Of a stretch of DNA of 48,840 bases, positions 24,885 through 34,156 are shown one piece after another (positions within the stretch are counted from its first letter, which is position 1; each line of letters opens with the position of its first letter). The stretch is from Alkalihalobacillus alcalophilus ATCC 27647 = CGMCC 1.3604 (GTDB taxonomy: Bacteria > Bacillota > Bacilli > Bacillales > Bacillaceae_D): positions 1 to 48,840 of the forward strand of contig NZ_ALPT02000033.1 in assembly GCF_000292245.2 (NCBI RefSeq), in the 5' to 3' direction. The notes under the pieces are model-generated. The model had not been told where the DNA came from, made no database searches, and saw nothing but the letters and a program-made list of their open reading frames with translations. A program made the translations under genes and the position numbers.

Positions 24885-27800
24885 TTAATCTTTCTTTTTC
24901 GAAGAGTCCACAATCCGTTCTAATAATTCTAGAATTTCCTCTTTGGAAATATCTGTTTTCTTTTCACTTTCGTTGTCGGATTTTGAGTTATCTTCTTTTT
25001 CCTTCTCATCATCCTTTTTGTCTTTCTTTACTTCTTCTTCACTTGCTGTTGTCGTAGTCTCTTTTGTTTCAGTTGGTAATACGATGGAATGTTGTCTCGT
25101 TTCACGAGGAAGTTCTTTAAGTTCCTCCACTTCCACATATTCACCTTCCACTGTCACATAACGTTTTTTCTTTTTACGCATTTCACTATCTAATAAACTG
25201 TAAACAACTGGTATTACAAATAAGGATAGGAATGTACTACTGATCAAACCTCCAATAACAACAAGTGCCATCGGTTGTTGCATTTCTGCCCCTTCTCCAA
25301 TACCAAGGGCAAGAGGAACCATTCCTAAAATCGCCGTTAAAGAAGTTAAGACGATTGGTCGAGTACGATCTTGAACGCCTTGTACTAACGCATCATAGGA
25401 AGCCATCCCTCGTGCTTTTAACTGGTTCACATAATCAACTAATACGATCGCGTTATTCACGACAATTCCTATTAAGACCATGCCCCCTATAAAGACTGTA
25501 ATGCCAATTGGTGTTTGCGTAATCGTTAAAATAAAAGCAACTCCAATGACAACAAGTGGCACTGTAAACATAATAATAAATGGTGCTTTAAAGGATTCAA
25601 ATTGTGCAGCCATCACTAGGTAAATGAAAATAATCCCAAGCACAAGAGCCAGTATCATACTGCCAATTGAATCATCCAATAATTCACGTTCTCCACCATA
25701 AAATAAACTTGTTGTATCACCAAAGTCTAAATCATCAACAATCGTGTTAATTTCATTCGTAATCTTATTTAATGTCGTATCTGTTGTATAGTAAACCGTA
25801 AATTCAACCGCTTCTTCTTGTTCAAGGCGATTAATGGTTGCTGTACTTTCTCCTTCAACAATTTCAGCGACGTCACTTAAGGCAATAAACTCATTCGCTG
25901 AATTTCTAATTTGGATATTTTCTAATGCGTCAATATCCTCAATAAAATCTGGATGTAGTGAAACAACAATGTCATAAATATCATGTTCTTCTGTTTGTAT
26001 ACTAGAAGCTGTTTGTCCTGTCGTGAGTCTATTGACTTCATTAGCAATTTGAGCTGGAGCAAGACCGTTTGCACGAGCCGCTTCCGGATCAACCTCAATC
26101 GCAATTTCTGGAACAAGTTCCTCAATACTCATTTCCACCGTACGAACGATGTTTAAATCTTCTAACTCCAGTTGTAACTCCTCAGCGTGGTCATAAAGAC
26201 GGTCTGGATTTGCATCACTAATCGTAAATGTAATTGTATTAGCGTCCGCACCAAGTGCCGTTAAGGTTGAAGCAGAAATATCAGCGTCACTATCAGCACG
26301 AGCTAAATCCCTCTCTATGGATTCTATAAATTCACTTGTACTTACAGAACGTTGGTCAAGAGCAACCATCGATACTTGAATTTGTGCTTGGTGACTGCTT
26401 CCTCCACCCATACTTTCTGCTGTTGCTCCTGTTGTACTGACGTAATTAGCCACTTCATTATGGTCGTTCAAAATCTCTTCAACGGCTTCAACGGCTTCTT
26501 GAGTACGAGCTAAAGAAGTTCCATTTTCCATTTCAATATCAATCGTAAAGGAACCTTGGTCACTGTCTGGTAAAAATTCGACTCCAACAGTTGTTAAACC
26601 AAGACCACCGACAACAAGAGAGATAGCCGTAATCATCAAGACTGTTATACGATGGTTAAGCACCCACTCCGCTGCCGATTTCAACATTTGCATCGATTTA
26701 GACTGAATTCGCTTTTCTTCTAAATTTTCAGTAGGGGTTTTTAACCATCTACTTGCAATCATTGGAATAACAGTAACAGCTACAATTAAGGAAGCAATTA
26801 AACTAAAGGATACCGTTAAAGCAAATTCAGCGAATAAATTCCCAATTAGTCCACTTATAAAAACGATTGGTAAGAAAACCGATATTGTCGTTAATGTAGA
26901 AGCGGTAATCGCTGAGGCAACCTCTTTTGTTCCATCAAGTGCTGCTTGTTTTGGATCCTTTTGCATCGATAAATGGCGATAAATATTTTCAATTACGACT
27001 ATCGCATTATCTATTAACATCCCGATTCCTAAAGCTAAGCCACCAAGACTCATTAAGTTCAGGCCGATATCGGTAAAATACATAAACGCAAAAGTGGTAA
27101 TAACGGAAAATGGTATCGCTATTCCAATAATTAATGGTGTCTTCATATTTCTTAAAAAGAAAAATAGAATGAGCATCGCTAGGATTCCACCAAAGATTAG
27201 GGCATTTGTCACACTGTTAATCGACAAGTTGATAAATTCCCCTTCATCATACAAAGAGACTACTTCTAAATCCTCGTACTTTGATTCATTGAGCATTTCA
27301 GATAAGCGGTCATTGACAGCATTAGATACAGCGACTGTATTCGCTTCTGATTCCTTCATGACGGTAAACTGAATCGCTTCTTCTTGATCAGCGCGTGTAA
27401 TCACTTGACGATCCTCTGCACCAATTTCAACGGAGGCAATATCAGCAAGCTGAATTTCTTCTCCGGTTTCTTGGTTTACAGTAACCACTAATTGTTCAAT
27501 ATCTTCTACACTTGTTAATTCACTAATGACACGAGTCGTTAAATTAAGTTCATCGGTAATAACCGTACCACCTGGCATCGCCACATTATGGGACTGGATA
27601 AGGCTCACAACATCTGCCTGAGTCACACCTGAATTGACAAGCTCATCTTGATCTAAGTACACTTGAACCTCTTCGATAATCGAACCAGATTCGTTAACAC
27701 TAGCAACACCAGGAATTTTAGTCACTTCACTTTGTAAATCAAACACAACATCTTGGAAGTCTGCGACAGGTTCATGCGAGGTTATCGCCAATTGGAGAGT

Positions 27801-28199
27801 TGGCATCATAGATGGGTCAAACTTTAAAAAACTTGGTTCGTTCGCACCATCAGGTAAAGGGATTTGTCGAATCGTATTAATAATGTCTAATTCAACATCA
27901 TCAATGGAAGCTGCCCAATCGAATTCCAACAAAATTAAGGACGTTCCTTCAGATGTTTGCGAGGTCATTCTTTTTAAACCAGAAGTAGTGGAGAGTCTGC
28001 TCTCTAGAGGGACAGTCACCCTATCTAATACTTCTTCAGGACTTGCTCCATTATAATTTGTTACAACCGCAGCAATGGGCGGATTAATATTTGGAAATAA
28101 CTGCAATGGTAAATTAGTTAACGACACAAATCCAAATATTAAAAAGAACAACATCGCGACGATCGTAAACTTCGGTCGCCTTATTGAAAAATTTGTCAT
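24885..28199 (-). CDS. RND-family exporter, SwrC/AcrB-like
   Basis: 1104 residues. Standard AcrB plan: TM1 at 13-32, large extracytoplasmic domain, TM2-6 (about 330-500), TM7, second domain, TM8-12 (about 850-1020). PNINPPIAAVVTNYNGASPEEV and GLALGIGMLIDNAIVVIENIYRH (TM4 acidic residue) are family signatures. The closest known B. subtilis protein is SwrC/YerP, which gives surfactin self-resistance. The C-terminus carries an extra ~70-residue Lys/Glu/Asp/Thr-rich tail ending in ISKEEILELLERIVDSSKKKD. No separate membrane-fusion or outer-membrane partner is next to it, as usual in Gram-positives. A marR gene lies upstream on the same strand and a palindrome sits just before this start. Confidence 0.93.
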   Translation of the reverse strand: MTNFSIRRPKFTIVAMLFFLIFGFVSLTNLPLQLFPNINPPIAAVVTNYNGASPEEVLDRVTVPLESRLSTTSGLKRMTSQTSEGTSLILLEFDWAASIDDVELDIINTIRQIPLPDGANEPSFLKFDPSMMPTLQLAITSHEPVADFQDVVFDLQSEVTKIPGVASVNESGSIIEEVQVYLDQDELVNSGVTQADVVSLIQSHNVAMPGGTVITDELNLTTRVISELTSVEDIEQLVVTVNQETGEEIQLADIASVEIGAEDRQVITRADQEEAIQFTVMKESEANTVAVSNAVNDRLSEMLNESKYEDLEVVSLYDEGEFINLSINSVTNALIFGGILAMLILFFFLRNMKTPLIIGIAIPFSVITTFAFMYFTDIGLNLMSLGGLALGIGMLIDNAIVVIENIYRHLSMQKDPKQAALDGTKEVASAITASTLTTISVFLPIVFISGLIGNLFAEFALTVSFSLIASLIVAVTVIPMIASRWLKTPTENLEEKRIQSKSMQMLKSAAEWVLNHRITVLMITAISLVVGGLGLTTVGVEFLPDSDQGSFTIDIEMENGTSLARTQEAVEAVEEILNDHNEVANYVSTTGATAESMGGGSSHQAQIQVSMVALDQRSVSTSEFIESIERDLARADSDADISASTLTALGADANTITFTISDANPDRLYDHAEELQLELEDLNIVRTVEMSIEELVPEIAIEVDPEAARANGLAPAQIANEVNRLTTGQTASSIQTEEHDIYDIVVSLHPDFIEDIDALENIQIRNSANEFIALSDVAEIVEGESTATINRLEQEEAVEFTVYYTTDTTLNKITNEINTIVDDLDFGDTTSLFYGGERELLDDSIGSMILALVLGIIFIYLVMAAQFESFKAPFIIMFTVPLVVIGVAFILTITQTPIGITVFIGGMVLIGIVVNNAIVLVDYVNQLKARGMASYDALVQGVQDRTRPIVLTSLTAILGMVPLALGIGEGAEMQQPMALVVIGGLISSTFLSLFVIPVVYSLLDSEMRKKKKRYVTVEGEYVEVEELKELPRETRQHSIVLPTETKETTTTASEEEVKKDKKDDEKEKEDNSKSDNESEKKTDISKEEILELLERIVDSSKKKD

Positions 28200-28230
28200 A
28201 CTAAGCTCCTACTCCTTCTCTATTTACATA

Positions 28231-28245
28231 GTTAAGTTTCTTAAC
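28231..28245. promoter_or_regulatory. candidate MarR operator
   Basis: Perfect 6-3-6 palindrome GTTAAGTTTCTTAAC, 32 bases upstream of the exporter start. On the minus strand TTAACT and TGTAAA spaced 17 bases form a weak promoter that the palindrome overlaps. Two copies of TTAAATTAC lie just beyond (28248-28275). The adjacent marR gene makes this the obvious operator. Confidence 0.5.
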
Positions 28246-28402
28246 AGTTAAATTACTTAATTAAATTACATGTTAAATTTGTTATTCTCATATGTCAATG
28301 AATATACCGATTTAAATGACTGTTCCATTAACTTCACAAAATCATGTAACAAATCCGTCACATTCTTCATAAAAAAATCGCGCCTGGTAATATATCCCTA
28401 TT

Positions 28403-28855
28403 TTATTTTGTTCTTCGTGCTTCTTCCCTTACTATTTTTTCAAACATCTCTACTGTTTTGGAAACCTGCTTTAAATCATCCATTGGAATTTTTGTGAAAT
28501 ATTCATCTAAAACTTTTTTTTCAAACTTATCTAATTCCTCTTTAATCTTTTGCCCTTTTTCTCCAAGTTCTAATTGCACTTCACGGCGATTTTCTTTTTT
28601 GATCGTACGAATGAGCAAATCATCTTCTTCAAGTTTATTCACTAATTGTGTGACCGCACTTTTACTCACTTCTAAATAGTCGGCCATTTCTTTTAAAGTA
28701 ATCTTTGGATTTCTTAAATATAAAAATAAGATAGCTTCTTGTTTTTTAGTAAGTTGGACTTGACTTAAATGACTAATTTGCGGTAAAACATATTTTCCAA
28801 TACTATGTATGGCTGTTTCGATTTTCAATAATATTTCGCGATATTCTTCCATCAT
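28403..28855 (-). CDS. MarR-family transcriptional regulator
   Basis: 150 residues with a winged helix-turn-helix: LTKKQEAILFLYLRNPKITLKEMADYLEVSKSAVTQLVNKLEEDDLLIRTIKKENRREV, where the wing (KKENRREV) follows the recognition helix, and dimer helices at both ends. Same strand and 203 bases upstream of the RND exporter, so it probably represses the exporter and may sense the exported compound. Two ATGs (28855, 28852) are possible. Confidence 0.9.
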   Translation of the reverse strand: MMEEYREILLKIETAIHSIGKYVLPQISHLSQVQLTKKQEAILFLYLRNPKITLKEMADYLEVSKSAVTQLVNKLEEDDLLIRTIKKENRREVQLELGEKGQKIKEELDKFEKKVLDEYFTKIPMDDLKQVSKTVEMFEKIVREEARRTK

Positions 28856-29039
28856 GTTCGTTACCCCACTCCCTAAAAATTACTCCTTATGAAACGAAAC
28901 ACTTTTATTCAGTTAATCAAACAACGAAAAAAATAGCAAACTATATGTTATTTTGGTTATGCCCCATCTGCTCTACTCCGATTGCTGATGGCCCGCAGCA
29001 ATCGCGGTGAATCTAGAATCCTCCTCGCGACTAGTCACA

Positions 29040-29241
29040 AGACCACTGAAAAAAGGTCTACTCGTCTAAAATAGGGTTACATTAGTTAGAGTACTCCGCG
29101 AGCTGCATGCCCTACGCATTCCGCTCGCTCCGTTTTAGTTCATGAAAAACAGTTTGAAGCCATGAACAAACATTTACTTGGAAATCTAATACCTTAAGGT
29201 TTTTCTAAGATAAAGATGATCTTAAGACTTTTCAGTGGTCT
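29040..29241. mobile_element. MITE-like or decayed IS with 13-base terminal inverted repeats
   Basis: AGACCACTGAAAA at 29040-29052 is repeated inverted as TTTTCAGTGGTCT at 29229-29241. The similarity extends inward with gaps (AAGGTCTA versus GTCTTA). The 202-base interior has no transposase ORF. The end sequence resembles ends of IS elements I have seen in Bacillaceae (GACCACTGAAAA type), so this may be a deletion derivative. Confidence 0.5.
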
Positions 29242-29555
29242 CTACATAACCAACATGGTGAAGCAAAAATACGCTCTGACATTAACAACAATAATAAGTT
29301 AAGTTGATGTAACCGTATATCCCGGGTCATTTCTAGAACGACAGCCAAAGTAGGCCTTGTCTTCAGATATTACACTCCTCCGTTTGGTGATTTCTTTTTT
29401 GCTTGGCTTTTAATTAAGAACGTATATTCATTCAATTCAGACCTAAACATTTTGTGGACTCTCTTTTTTCATGGATCACTTGTTTTATAAAGTTTATGTG
29501 CGGATACATCTTCCAACTGCTTTTTCCACAATAAATGGAAAAAACATTCAAAATG

Positions 29556-29590
29556 AAAAAAGCCATGGAAGATTAGCTCTTCTCATGACT
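29556..29590 (-). terminator. terminator of acnA
   Basis: Minus-strand AGTCATGAGAAGAG pairs imperfectly with CTTCCATGGCT and runs into T6; 55 bases past the acnA stop. Confidence 0.7.
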
Positions 29591-29644
29591 TTTTACTTTA
29601 AAAGGGCTTTTTTACTTGGCCCAATTTTAATTATTTTTACTTTA

Positions 29645-32359
29645 TTAAGCTAGCTTTTGACGTAATACCATTTGAAGGATTCCGCCGTGTTTGTAGTAAT
29701 CTACATCGACTTCACTATCAAATCGTACTAATGCTTCAAATTCTGTTTTGTTTCCAGCTTCATCAACTGCCACAACTGTAACGTGTTGACGAGGTTTTAC
29801 ATCTGCTGGTAATTGAACTTCGATTGTCTCTTTACCAGTTAAACCTAAGCTTTCAGCACTTTCTCCATCTTTGAATTGAAGAGGAAGAACGCCCATTAAT
29901 ACGAGGTTACTACGGTGAATACGCTCATAGCTTTCCGCGATTACCGTTTTAATTCCTAGAAGGTTTGTTCCTTTAGCAGCCCAGTCACGCGAACTTCCCA
30001 TTCCATAATCTTTTCCAGCAAGAATCGTTAAGCCTGTATCAGACTCTTTGTATTTCATCGCTGCATCATAGATAGACATTACTTCACCTGTTGGCCAGAA
30101 AGTTGTGTATCCACCTTCTGTGCCTGGAGCAATTTGATTTCGGATACGGATGTTTGCAAACGTACCACGCATCATCACTTCATGGTGTCCACGACGAGAA
30201 CCGTACGAGTTAAAGTCCGCTTGCTCGACACCTTTAGATAGTAGATATTTTCCTGCAGGTGTATCTTTTCCGATCGCACCAGCTGGAGAAATATGATCCG
30301 TTGTAACCGTATCACCAAATTTACCGATAACACGTAAACCAGTTAATGGTTTGATTTCTTCAGGCTCTTTAGAAAGACCTTCAAAGAACGGTGGGTTGGC
30401 AATATAAGTAGAATCATCATCCCACTTGTAAAGAGAATCATCTGTTGTATCAATCTCGTTCCAACGTTCGTTGCTTGAGAATACATCTTCATATTCACGA
30501 CGGAATAATTCAGGTGTAACCGTTTCTTTGACAACTTTTCTAATTTCTTCAGCCGTTGGCCAGATGTCACTAAAGTAGACAGCTTTTCCATCTTTACTAG
30601 TACCAATCGGATCGTTTTTCAAATCAATATCCACTGTTCCAGCTAAAGAATAAGCCACAACTAATGGTGGTGAAGCTAAGTAATTGGCTTTCACTAGTGG
30701 ATGAATACGACCTTCAAAGTTACGATTACCAGAAAGAACAGATGTAACGGTTAAGTCACTGTCAGCGATCGCTGCTTCAATTTCATCTTCTAATGGACCA
30801 GAGTTCCCAATACATGTCGTACAGCCATAACCAACGATGTTATAGCCTAACTTCTCCATATAAGGAAGTAAACCAGAATCCGTTAAATAACCCGTAACAA
30901 CTTTTGAGCCAGGTGCTAAAGAGGTTTTCACATACTCAGGCACTTCTAGACCAAATTCAACCGCTTTTTTCGCGACTAAACCAGCACCGATTAAAACATA
31001 CGGATTAGACGTGTTTGTACAGCTCGTAATCGCTGCGATTGCAATTGAACCTGTTTTCATTGTTGTTTCGCGACCGTCGTTAAACTTCACTTCAACTTCT
31101 TTATTAAATTCATCTTCTGTTAATCCTAAACCTTGTGTTCCTTGTGGAGCAACAACGGCATTACGGAATGAAGATTGCATATCAGAAAGTGGAACTAAAT
31201 CTTGCGGACGTTTAGGACCTGAAAGATTCGCTTCAATTTCTGATAACTCAATTTCCACAACATCTGTATAAGTTGGGTCAGGAGTTTCACCAGGTACATA
31301 GAATAAACCGTTCTCTTTGCTATACTGTTCAACTAAGGCAATTTGTGCTTCAGAACGGCCCGTTAAACGTAGGTAGTTAAGAGACTCCGCATCTACTGGG
31401 AAAAATCCACAGGTAGCTCCATACTCAGGTGCCATGTTTGAGATCGTTGCACGATCGGCAAGTGGCATAAACTCAAGTCCAGGACCGAAGAATTCAACAA
31501 ATTTACCAACTACTTTTTTCTCACGTAGGACTTGTGTTACTTTAAGGGCTACGTCTGTCGCTGTTGTACCACTTGGAAGTTCTCCAGTAAATTTAACCCC
31601 GATTACTTCAGGAACTGGGAAATATGAAGGTTGTCCTAGCATTCCTGCTTCTGCTTCAATTCCTCCAACACCCCATCCAAGAACACCGATACCATTAATC
31701 ATCGTTGTATGTGAATCCGTACCAACTAATGTATCTGGGAATGTGATCGTGTCACCGTCTTTTTCAACAGCGTGCACAACATTTGCTAAATACTCTAAGT
31801 TAACTTGGTGAACGATACCAGTTGCTGGCGGTACAGCACGGTAGTTATCAAATGCTTTTTTCGCCCAGCTAAGGAACTCATAACGCTCTGCATTACGTTT
31901 AAATTCTAAATTCATATTATAAATTAAAGAATCACTTGTACCTGCTTTATCAACTTGTACAGAGTGGTCGATGACTAAATCAACCGGAATTTCTGGATTG
32001 ATTTGGCTTGCATCTCCACCTAAATCAGCCATTGCTTTACGAAGTGCTGCTAAGTCCACGACTGTTGGCACACCTGTAAAGTCTTGTAGAATAACACGAG
32101 ATGGTTTAAACGGAACGGAAATATCTTCGTTTTGACCGTCTGTTCCCCATTTCGCTAAGTTTTCAACATGCTCTTTTTTAATAAAATAATCATCATATTG
32201 ACGAAGCACCGATTCCAAAAGGACCTTAATTGAATAAGGCAATTTTGAAACTTCACCAATCCCCGCTTGCTCTAAAGCGTCTAAGGAATAATACTTGTAC
32301 GACTTGTCACCAACACTAAATGTTTTCTGTGACTGATAAACATCTAAATTCTTTGACAT
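29645..32359 (-). CDS. acnA: aconitate hydratase
   Basis: 904 residues, the standard length of bacterial AcnA/CitB. It interconverts citrate and isocitrate in the TCA cycle; the iron-free form of the B. subtilis enzyme also binds RNA. The three 4Fe-4S cysteines are in AITSCTNTSNP and GYGCTTCIGNSG; DSHTTMINGIGVLGWGVGGIEAEAGMLGQP and GRGRDWAAKG-type (GMGSSRDWAAKG) blocks complete the site. ATG 32359 follows GGAGGAGGG by seven bases; an ORF start six codons upstream lacks such a site. The divergent sspO-sspP pair on its other side is the same as in B. subtilis. Confidence 0.97.
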   Translation of the reverse strand: MSKNLDVYQSQKTFSVGDKSYKYYSLDALEQAGIGEVSKLPYSIKVLLESVLRQYDDYFIKKEHVENLAKWGTDGQNEDISVPFKPSRVILQDFTGVPTVVDLAALRKAMADLGGDASQINPEIPVDLVIDHSVQVDKAGTSDSLIYNMNLEFKRNAERYEFLSWAKKAFDNYRAVPPATGIVHQVNLEYLANVVHAVEKDGDTITFPDTLVGTDSHTTMINGIGVLGWGVGGIEAEAGMLGQPSYFPVPEVIGVKFTGELPSGTTATDVALKVTQVLREKKVVGKFVEFFGPGLEFMPLADRATISNMAPEYGATCGFFPVDAESLNYLRLTGRSEAQIALVEQYSKENGLFYVPGETPDPTYTDVVEIELSEIEANLSGPKRPQDLVPLSDMQSSFRNAVVAPQGTQGLGLTEDEFNKEVEVKFNDGRETTMKTGSIAIAAITSCTNTSNPYVLIGAGLVAKKAVEFGLEVPEYVKTSLAPGSKVVTGYLTDSGLLPYMEKLGYNIVGYGCTTCIGNSGPLEDEIEAAIADSDLTVTSVLSGNRNFEGRIHPLVKANYLASPPLVVAYSLAGTVDIDLKNDPIGTSKDGKAVYFSDIWPTAEEIRKVVKETVTPELFRREYEDVFSSNERWNEIDTTDDSLYKWDDDSTYIANPPFFEGLSKEPEEIKPLTGLRVIGKFGDTVTTDHISPAGAIGKDTPAGKYLLSKGVEQADFNSYGSRRGHHEVMMRGTFANIRIRNQIAPGTEGGYTTFWPTGEVMSIYDAAMKYKESDTGLTILAGKDYGMGSSRDWAAKGTNLLGIKTVIAESYERIHRSNLVLMGVLPLQFKDGESAESLGLTGKETIEVQLPADVKPRQHVTVVAVDEAGNKTEFEALVRFDSEVDVDYYKHGGILQMVLRQKLA

Positions 32360-32381
32360 ATGTATTCCCTCCTCCAAATCA

Positions 32382-32410
32382 ATAATACCGTATACAATTA
32401 AATTTGTCTA
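32382..32410 (-). promoter_or_regulatory. acnA promoter
   Basis: On the minus strand TAGACA (32405-32410), 17-base spacer, TATTAT (32382-32387), which puts the transcript start about 15 bases before the acnA start codon. Confidence 0.55.
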
Positions 32411-32446
32411 AATTTCGAACTTATATAAAAATCTATACAACACGAA

Positions 32447-32460
32447 AGAAAACGCTTTAA
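32447..32460. promoter_or_regulatory. candidate cre (CcpA) site upstream of acnA
   Basis: AGAAAACGCTTTAA fits the cre consensus TGWAANCGNTNWCA at most defined positions (first base and the C near the end differ). It lies about 40 bases upstream of the acnA -35. Carbon repression of aconitase is known in B. subtilis; here it is inference. Confidence 0.4.
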
Positions 32461-32645
32461 TTGATTTTCGTACGGTACCCCTTCTATAGAATAGCAAAAC
32501 TTATTAAAAGAATAAATATAATTTTTCAAATTTAACTAAATCTTTTGAGCAGAAAATATAAGAATAAACTGTTTTAAGGCGAGGAATTAATTGCTAAAAT
32601 GAGACGCTTCCTTTCGGGCAAACTATAAATGGAGGTGTCATTAAA

Positions 32646-32861
32646 ATGAAGAAAAAGTCCAATCATATCATTCCAAATATGAATCACGCTAAATCACAAG
32701 GAAATGGGGCTGGTTATAATTCTATATACGCCGAAGAAACCGCCCAAGAACCTTTGAGTGAATTAGAAAAACAAAACAATAAAAAACGAAAAAACGCCAA
32801 TGACAACTCTAACGTTACCCTAATACGTCACTCATTTAAAAGCGTTCATTCTTGCAATTGA
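32646..32861 (+). CDS. sspO: small acid-soluble spore protein O, probable frameshift near the end
   Basis: As read, 71 residues starting MKKKSNHIIPNMNHAKSQGN at ATG 32646 (GGAGGTG upstream). The body NHAKSQGNGAGYNS and LSELEKQNNKKRK match SspO of Bacillus, a protein of about 48-50 residues that should end KKRKKNQ or similar. Here an extra 24 residues follow. Seven A instead of six at 32789-32794 would give NNKKRKKRQ and a stop at 32801-32803, the expected end. So the annotated end is probably wrong or the gene is frameshifted. SspO is made in the forespore; the pair sspO-sspP divergent from aconitase is conserved. Confidence 0.85.
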   Translation: MKKKSNHIIPNMNHAKSQGNGAGYNSIYAEETAQEPLSELEKQNNKKRKNANDNSNVTLIRHSFKSVHSCN

Positions 32862-32881
32862 AAAGGAGGACAACATTCAAA

Positions 32882-33022
32882 ATGGACCATCATCGAATGA
32901 CAAAAAAAGAACGACATTCAGCAAAGGATCCACGTCGCAATGCCGGACAACCCGCACCATTAAGCGGTTCTAAAAAAACAAAAAACAAAAACCATGTAAG
33001 TCAAACAAATGGAGAAGCGTAA
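32882..33022 (+). CDS. sspP: small acid-soluble spore protein P
   Basis: 46 residues: MDHHRMTKKERHSAKDPRRN then AGQPAPLSGSKKTKNKNHVS. The GQPxPLSGSKKxKNxNH block is the SspP signature. AAGGAGG (32863-32869) is 12 bases before ATG, somewhat far. Second gene of the sspO-sspP operon, ending in a terminator. Too short for usual ORF filters. Confidence 0.85.
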   Translation: MDHHRMTKKERHSAKDPRRNAGQPAPLSGSKKTKNKNHVSQTNGEA

Positions 33023-33084
33023 GAGCGGAAGCTATTGATTTCACCACTCTATTTAGACCTTTTCCTTACGGTGTTTGACAAAGA

Positions 33085-33124
33085 GACAGGCTATTGCTTC
33101 TCCTTTTGTGCCTGTCTTTTTTTT
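33085..33124 (+). terminator. terminator of sspO-sspP
   Basis: GACAGGC / GCCTGTC stem with an 18-base loop and T8. The right arm and T run lie within the 3' end of the convergent ykhA gene. Confidence 0.8.
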
Positions 33125-33591
33125 CGTTCGTCTGTTCGGCGTTTTCGAATGCTAAAACGTTGTTCAGCTCCTTCATATTGCCATTTCTCTTCTTCAGTTT
33201 CAGGAATGAGTTTTGGGACGGCCGTTGGTTTCCCCATGTTATCTAAGGCAACAAAAGTCATATAAGCTGTTGCTGTCAACCGTTTCTCGCCGGTAATTAA
33301 ATTTTCCGCTTCGACCTTCACATACACTTCCATGGAGGTTCTTCTTGCATACGTTACATACGCCTCAATACAAATCGCTTCCCCTGTGTGAATAGGTGCA
33401 ATAAAATCCATACTGTCACTTGAAGCCGTTACGACCGTTGCCCGGGCATGTCTCATTGCGGCAATACTTGCTACTTTATCGGCATTCGCCATCACATTCC
33501 CACCAAACATAGTGCCATGAAAATTGGTATCTGGAGGTAAAACAAGATCGGTTAAAACCGTTTTTGATTCACTTGCTACTTTGCTATTCAT
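33091..33591 (-). CDS. acyl-CoA thioesterase YkhA (hotdog fold)
   Basis: 166 residues. LVLPPDTNFHGTMFGGNVMANADKVASIAAMRHA and DSMDFIAPIHTGEAICIEAYV are the signatures of the YkhA/ACOT7-12 group that hydrolyses medium- and long-chain acyl-CoA. The C-terminal 35 residues are very basic (SIRKRRTDERKKRQAQKEKQ). Convergent with sspP; the T-rich end of the sspP terminator lies inside its last codons. Confidence 0.9.
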   Translation of the reverse strand: MNSKVASESKTVLTDLVLPPDTNFHGTMFGGNVMANADKVASIAAMRHARATVVTASSDSMDFIAPIHTGEAICIEAYVTYARRTSMEVYVKVEAENLITGEKRLTATAYMTFVALDNMGKPTAVPKLIPETEEEKWQYEGAEQRFSIRKRRTDERKKRQAQKEKQ

Positions 33592-33799
33592 GTTTGAATT
33601 AACCCCTTTTTTCTCTTAAATCCTTTTATCATCATTTCATTATACTTTGGAAAATAAGACAATGCACGTTTCTTCGTTTTAGAGATGTGAAAGAGCCTAA
33701 AAAGTTTTGAAACGGTCTCGACAGAATTTCCCCTTCTCCAAAAAGGTCAGAGCGTATATAATAAAGGTTAATCATTTTTTAATTAAAGGGGTGATAGCA

Positions 33800-34132
33800 T
33801 TGATAAAAAGACTCAACTTTCCGTTTATTCTATCAATCTATCTCTTATTACTAGCTTTTTATCTCTTTAATTTTAATAGTGGGAATGAACATGGCTATGA
33901 CTGGTCTTCACCCAATCTGTCAGTATTTGCTGAGGATCCCACTCATCACAATCTGTTTAACGGTGGTGATGACCAAGAAACGAATATTTATTACCTCAGT
34001 ATGGTCATGATTAGTATGATTTTGTTTCTATTTGGTCAGTTTCATTTGATCCATAATAACAAATTGTTGCTTTACCCGAAACTTTATCAATCGAATTATT
34101 TAAAGGGATTCCTTGCTTTTTCTGACAAATAA
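33800..34132 (+). CDS. 110-residue membrane protein, unknown
   Basis: TTG 33800 lies eight bases after AAAGGGG; a longer reading from 33707 has no ribosome site. Two hydrophobic segments: FILSIYLLLLAFYLF (residues 9-23) and LSMVMISMILFLFGQF (about 71-86), separated by an acidic, Asn/His-rich loop (SVFAEDPTHHNLFNGGDD). The next gene follows by 24 bases. I do not recognise it. Confidence 0.65.
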   Translation: MIKRLNFPFILSIYLLLLAFYLFNFNSGNEHGYDWSSPNLSVFAEDPTHHNLFNGGDDQETNIYYLSMVMISMILFLFGQFHLIHNNKLLLYPKLYQSNYLKGFLAFSDK

Positions 34133-34156
34133 AAAGTCAAAAAGGAGGAACCGCCA

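Larger units (their letters stand above)
28856..29644. other. 789-base gene-free region
   Basis: No ORF here has a ribosome site. It holds a perfect 9-base hairpin at 28979-29004 (CGATTGCTG / CAGCAATCG), the inverted-repeat element at 29040-29241, an unexplained stretch from 29250 to 29540, and the acnA terminator. The local sequence is richer in GC around 28985-29130 than its surroundings, which fits acquired or decayed mobile DNA. Confidence 0.6.

Noticed and set aside
32622..32635. Sigma-G promoter (CAAACTA) ahead of sspO
   Set aside because: The -10-like match is good but the transcript would start within the ribosome site and no convincing -35 is present.
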